Shown here: positions 13,796 through 17,079 of the stretch, one piece after another | Layout of the letters: every line of letters begins with the position of its first letter | Position numbering within the stretch: position 1 is the first letter of the stretch | Source: JBGTLW01 sp041743835 | GTDB taxonomy: Bacteria; Planctomycetota; Phycisphaerae; Phycisphaerales; Phycisphaeraceae | DNA length: 17,079 bases | Assembly: GCA_041743835.1 (NCBI GenBank) | Contig: JBGTLW010000351.1 | Location: 1 to 17,079 of the forward strand | Reading direction: 5' to 3' | The notes under the pieces: model-generated | The model's database searches: none | Seen by the model: only the letters and a program-made list of their open reading frames with translations | Told to the model about the DNA's origin: nothing | Made by a program: the position numbers and the translations under genes

Positions 13796-16700
13796 ATGAA
13801 CAGACGCATTGTATTGGTCGGCACGGCGGTGCTGGTCGCGCTGGTGTTGCTGGGTGTCACCCTGATGCTCAGCTCGCCCGGCGGACGCGATACCGCGGAC
13901 ACTGCTGTTCGTGGCCCCATCAACCCCAGCGACCTGCCGGGCGGCTTCAATCCGGACGACCTCAACCAAGCCGCCGGGGGAACGCTACCTACCAAAGGAT
14001 CGGCCGGCCGGGGCAAGATCACCCGCGTGGATGACCAGCGTGTCACCGTGCTCACGTGGAACACCATCGACCCGACGGACACAGGCGTTTTCGAGGTCGG
14101 CGGCCCGGAGGCGATCGTTGAGTTCTCAGCCAGCCGGATGATGACCGTCACCGCCCGCGAAGCCACAATCATCGCGCCGGAGAACACCTTCCGTCGCGGT
14201 GAGTTCCGCAAGGATGTGGTGCTGACCTTTTTCGATGCGGAGGGCCGGGCCGTCGATCTGGCCAGCACCCGCGATATCCAGATGCGCGTGTTCCTCGATG
14301 AGGACGCGGCGTTTGACCTTGAGTTGGGCCAGATCACATCGACCGGCCCATTGCACCTGACAGGGCCGATGGTCGATTTTCGCGGCAAGGGGCTTAGCCT
14401 GAAGTACAACCGGTTGCGCGAGCGTGTCGAGCGGCTGGTCATCAATGAAGGCGACACGCTGCGGTTCAGTGCCGCCGCGCAGCGCGACGGCGGGACCGGC
14501 CCAGCGCGTGAGGCTGGGCCTGGGGCCGAGCCAAAGACCGGCACTACGCCACCGGCGAGGACCGATGACGAGCGCACGCAGTTCTACCGCGCGGTTTTCA
14601 CCAGCGGCGTCCACGTCGAAGCCGGCCGTGGCGGGCCGCCGGAGCAGCAGGCTGACCTGCGCGGCGATGAGTTGTCGGTGCTCTTCGCGATCAAGCGAAA
14701 CAGTATGCGCCAAACCGATCGTCAGGCGGCTGCGACTGACGCCGGCACACCAGCGCCCGGTGCTGACGCTCCTGCAACGCATGCACAAGCAACGACAGCG
14801 GCACCAGAAGCCGTTGAGGTTGTCGGCCGGTCGTTGATGCCGCATCGGGAGGACGATGTGGTGGTGCGGTGGTCTGGGTCGTTGGTGGTGCGGCCATTGA
14901 TGCCCGAGGATTCGCCAGAAGACAGCGACACGCTTGAGTTGGCCGTGAAGGGCACGCCAGCCGTGGTGCAAACCGGCCGCGGCGATTCGGTCACCGGGCG
15001 TTCCTTGGCTTTCTATTCGCTAGGCGAGCGTTTCATTGCGATGGGTGATGAGGCAGCGCCGCTGGTCGTACGCTCCGATGAACTAGGGGAACTCACCGGC
15101 ACACAGCTTGACCTGAGCCAGTTGACTGGAGAAGGCACCGTCTCCGGCGCAGGCTCAATTACCGCGACCATGGCTTCCGCGGGTGATGCTGATGCCGCCC
15201 CAGCCAAGCCATCGTCCATCGCGTGGACCGAGCGCATGACCATGCGGTTCTTCCTCGACGAGCAGGCGCAGGCGGGGAAGAGGCTTTCCGCCATGCGGCA
15301 TGTCGCGTTTCACGGCGGCGTGCGGGTCGCACACGAAGACTATACCCTGGCAAGCGAGCGGCTTGAGCTGACCTTTGAGCAGGATGAGGAAGATCGCACG
15401 CGTTCATCGCCCAGCTTGTTGATGGCCCGCGGGCAGGTGGCCGCATCCCAGCCGGGCATGACTTTCAGCGCACAGGCACTCGATGCGGTGCTTGTCTCCA
15501 ATGATTCTGCGGATGTGTCAGCAGGCCCTGATGCCGCGCCAGCCGGGGTCGCCACGGGTCTTGCTGATGCGTTTGGTGGCGGGTCCGCTGTCGAGCGGGT
15601 CACTGCGGTGGGCGACGTGGTGGTGCGGCTTGAAGAGGAGCAGGCGACCGTGCGGGCTCAACGTCTTGTTGCTTTGCCGCGCGAGCAGACCGTCGATCTT
15701 TATGGCGGTGACCTGGAGCAGGCACCAGCGCCCGCAGTGATGACGCGAGCCAACAGCCGACTGGCTGGGCGTCACATCCGGTTGGATCAGACCGGCGAGC
15801 GTGTGGTGATCCAGGGCGCGGGCGATTTCAGGCATCAGCTTGATGCAGACGATGCGGCCTCCATCCTCGCGGTGACGTGGCGTGACTCGATGGCCTTCGA
15901 CAACCAGAAGGGTGAAGCCACGTTTGTCGGCACGGTGCTTGCTGAGTCCGCCAAACAAGGCGACACCACACGCCTCAGCAGCGGGAGCTTGCAGCTTGGA
16001 TTCGTCCCCGAGCCCGCGGGCCGGGATGCGGATGCCGGGGCCGACAACGCGGATGATGCGCAAGCCGAGGCCGAGGTTGCTCTGCGTATCCGCTCGCTGG
16101 TCGCGCGGGATGACGTGGTGTTCAGCGCGGCTACAAAGTCGGCCCGGCCAGACGGCCTGCCGCGTTCTCGCATCCTGCTCGAAGGCCCGCTGCTGACCTT
16201 TGTGAACATGCCCGATGCAGACCCGGCCAAGGTCGTCGAGTTGGTGACGCTCGTCGGCCAGGGGCGGATGCTTGTGGAGAACAACGACGACTCACCGCCC
16301 GATGCTCATGCCAATCTACGCAAGCCCGCGACGGATGCGAGCAGCGTTAACTTTGCCGGGCACGGCGCGACACTCTTCCTGTGGACGGGCAGCCTTGCCT
16401 TGGATGCCGCCCGCAACGACATGACGTTGACCGAGGGGGTGCAGATGATCCATCGGCCCGCCGATGGCCTCGAGTCCGATGTCGTGCAGCTTGACTGCCA
16501 GCGACTGTACGCCGACCTGACGGAGACCGGCGGGCTGACCGCTTTTTCCAGCCGCGGCACGCCCGATGCGACGCTGCGATTGATCACCGCCGATCAAGCG
16601 GTGCGGCTGATCCAGGGCGATCGGCAGATTACCTCGGACCACCTGAGGTATGCCGCCGACACGCAGCAAGTCACGCTCTGGTCCGACGATGGCGAGGTTG

Positions 16701-16822
16701 AGCTCGCCGACCAGGCCGGGGGCTCATCGATGTCCGCCCAGGCGATCAAGTGGGACCTCGCCAACGACAGCTTCGAGGCCACCCAGATACGCGGTGGAAC
16801 AGCACCCATCAAGCGGGAGTGA
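13796..16822 (+). CDS. Large membrane-anchored LptC/LptA (OstA)-like repeat protein
   Basis: The 1008-residue protein begins with a short basic start and one hydrophobic segment (about 4-26), typical of an inner-membrane anchor like that of LptC, with the rest outside the cytoplasm. The body is rich in short beta strands with alternating polar and hydrophobic residues. It repeats the LptA/OstA pattern of a strand naming an element followed by a glycine-bounded strand, for example around residues 101-125, 505-550, 605-640, 655-680 and 945-1000. The last reads HLRYAADTQQVTLW, then SMSAQAIKWDLAND. Ala/Asp/Pro-rich linkers (about 230-260, 304-340 and 735-762) separate blocks. Known LptC is about 190 residues and LptA about 180, so this would be a multi-repeat version. 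A role in lipopolysaccharide transport is inferred from fold alone. The start at 13796 is chosen because it sits on the anchor and avoids the mutase gene. Confidence 0.7.
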   Translation: MNRRIVLVGTAVLVALVLLGVTLMLSSPGGRDTADTAVRGPINPSDLPGGFNPDDLNQAAGGTLPTKGSAGRGKITRVDDQRVTVLTWNTIDPTDTGVFEVGGPEAIVEFSASRMMTVTAREATIIAPENTFRRGEFRKDVVLTFFDAEGRAVDLASTRDIQMRVFLDEDAAFDLELGQITSTGPLHLTGPMVDFRGKGLSLKYNRLRERVERLVINEGDTLRFSAAAQRDGGTGPAREAGPGAEPKTGTTPPARTDDERTQFYRAVFTSGVHVEAGRGGPPEQQADLRGDELSVLFAIKRNSMRQTDRQAAATDAGTPAPGADAPATHAQATTAAPEAVEVVGRSLMPHREDDVVVRWSGSLVVRPLMPEDSPEDSDTLELAVKGTPAVVQTGRGDSVTGRSLAFYSLGERFIAMGDEAAPLVVRSDELGELTGTQLDLSQLTGEGTVSGAGSITATMASAGDADAAPAKPSSIAWTERMTMRFFLDEQAQAGKRLSAMRHVAFHGGVRVAHEDYTLASERLELTFEQDEEDRTRSSPSLLMARGQVAASQPGMTFSAQALDAVLVSNDSADVSAGPDAAPAGVATGLADAFGGGSAVERVTAVGDVVVRLEEEQATVRAQRLVALPREQTVDLYGGDLEQAPAPAVMTRANSRLAGRHIRLDQTGERVVIQGAGDFRHQLDADDAASILAVTWRDSMAFDNQKGEATFVGTVLAESAKQGDTTRLSSGSLQLGFVPEPAGRDADAGADNADDAQAEAEVALRIRSLVARDDVVFSAATKSARPDGLPRSRILLEGPLLTFVNMPDADPAKVVELVTLVGQGRMLVENNDDSPPDAHANLRKPATDASSVNFAGHGATLFLWTGSLALDAARNDMTLTEGVQMIHRPADGLESDVVQLDCQRLYADLTETGGLTAFSSRGTPDATLRLITADQAVRLIQGDRQITSDHLRYAADTQQVTLWSDDGEVELADQAGGSSMSAQAIKWDLANDSFEATQIRGGTAPIKRE

Positions 16823-16939
16823 AGCGCATCCCCACCACATTGGAACCGATGACGCGGGCAGACGCCATGCGGGGTTGGCACCTGAAGGCCTCTACATTCT
16901 TTATGCGGAAGCTACACGCAACGCGACCCGCGCTTTCAC
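16823..16939. other. Short flank between the OstA-like gene and the IS end, no gene recognised
   Basis: This 117-base stretch follows the OstA-like stop and ends at the predicted IS terminus. I looked in all frames for the start of an LptB-type ATPase, the usual neighbour of lptC and lptA, and saw no Walker or family N-terminus. No terminator hairpin is evident. Confidence 0.4.
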
Positions 16940-17079
16940 GTAACCGTTCACACCACTGCGGGCACGGGTTGGCCGGCTGTGTGGTGGGTGATGGCTTGGA
17001 CGAGGTAATCGAACAGCGGTCGTCCCTGCTGGCGGCAGGTCTCGCGGATGCTCCAGAAGCGTTCGAGCCAGCGTGAGCC
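16940..17079 (-). mobile_element. End of an IS66-type insertion sequence (continues beyond the right edge)
   Basis: The stretch begins with GTAACCGTTCAC on the plus strand, directly beyond the stop codon of a transposase C-terminus. IS66-family termini typically start with GTAAG-type sequences, and transposase genes in that family end close to the terminus. Base 16940 is therefore a plausible element boundary. IS66 insertions usually duplicate eight bases. The candidate copy here would be 16932-16939 (GCTTTCAC). The second end is outside the window, so neither the boundary nor the duplication can be confirmed. Confidence 0.5.
16948..17079 (-). CDS. IS66-family transposase, C-terminal 43 residues (rest beyond the right edge)
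   Basis: Reading the minus strand from 17079, the frame gives SRWLERFWSIRETCRQQGRP, then LFDYLVQAITHHTAGQPVPA, and ends with a TGA at 16948. The segment E-R-x-x-x-x-x-x-T-C-R-Q-Q-G-R-P-x-x-D-Y-L, followed by a short tail with G-Q-P-x-P, is the characteristic end of IS66 TnpC-type DDE transposases. The full protein is normally about 500 residues, so most lies outside the window and intactness cannot be judged. The GTAACCG element end begins eight bases past the stop. Family assignment is by recognition of the C-terminal motif only. Confidence 0.72.
   Translation of the reverse strand, partial: GSRWLERFWSIRETCRQQGRPLFDYLVQAITHHTAGQPVPAVV

Noticed and set aside
16823..16947. Start of an lptB-like ATPase after the OstA-like gene
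   Set aside because: No frame shows an LptB N-terminus or Walker A sequence before the IS end. The frames reading through into the IS region are on the wrong strand for the transposase and look like shadows.
1..17079. CRISPR array, tRNA or rRNA genes, toxin-antitoxin or defence genes
   Set aside because: No regularly spaced repeats, cloverleaf-like structures or recognisable defence proteins were seen. The gaps between genes are all shorter than 200 bases.

Overview
The window is GC-rich DNA, dense with genes, and most likely bacterial chromosome from a planctomycete, probably of the Phycisphaerae type. This placement is inferred from three things. An exported PQQ-type beta-propeller opens with a W-P-x-F-R-G-x-G motif after its signal peptide. 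A secreted helical protein recalls blocks seen in planctomycete exported proteins. Several genes lack a Shine-Dalgarno sequence. No rRNA, tRNA or other phylogenetic marker is present, so the taxonomic call is only moderately firm.

Left part (1-4500). The 5' part of a class II fructose-bisphosphate aldolase gene runs off the left edge on the minus strand. It is divergent from argJ (glutamate N-acetyltransferase, cyclic arginine pathway). A secreted protein of unknown function and pcm (L-isoaspartyl protein methyltransferase) follow on the plus strand.

Middle (4544-13671). A long run of minus-strand genes follows. In transcription order they are: a phosphomannomutase/phosphoglucomutase; a heparinase II/III-like polysaccharide lyase starting 3 bases after the mutase stop; coaD; a metallo-beta-lactamase-fold protein that has lost essentially all its metal ligands; an M20 metallopeptidase (ArgE/DapE-like); ilvD; and the exported PQQ-type propeller.

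Right part (13796-17079). On the plus strand, divergent from the mutase, lies a gene for a 1008-residue membrane-anchored protein with LptC/LptA (OstA)-like beta repeats, probably envelope lipopolysaccharide transport. The last 132 bases encode the C-terminus of an IS66-type transposase on the minus strand. A likely IS terminus lies just beyond its stop codon, so a mobile element begins here.

Most genes are core metabolism: glycolysis, arginine, branched-chain amino acids, coenzyme A and protein repair. The mutase, the lyase and the LptC/OstA-like protein form an envelope-glycan theme at the right. The points most worth a second look are the ligand-less MBL-fold protein, the very large OstA-repeat protein, the apparently cytosolic lyase coupled to a sugar-phosphate mutase, and a set of -10-like elements placed so close to start codons that several transcripts may be leaderless. 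I found no convincing defence system, CRISPR array or biosynthetic cluster.
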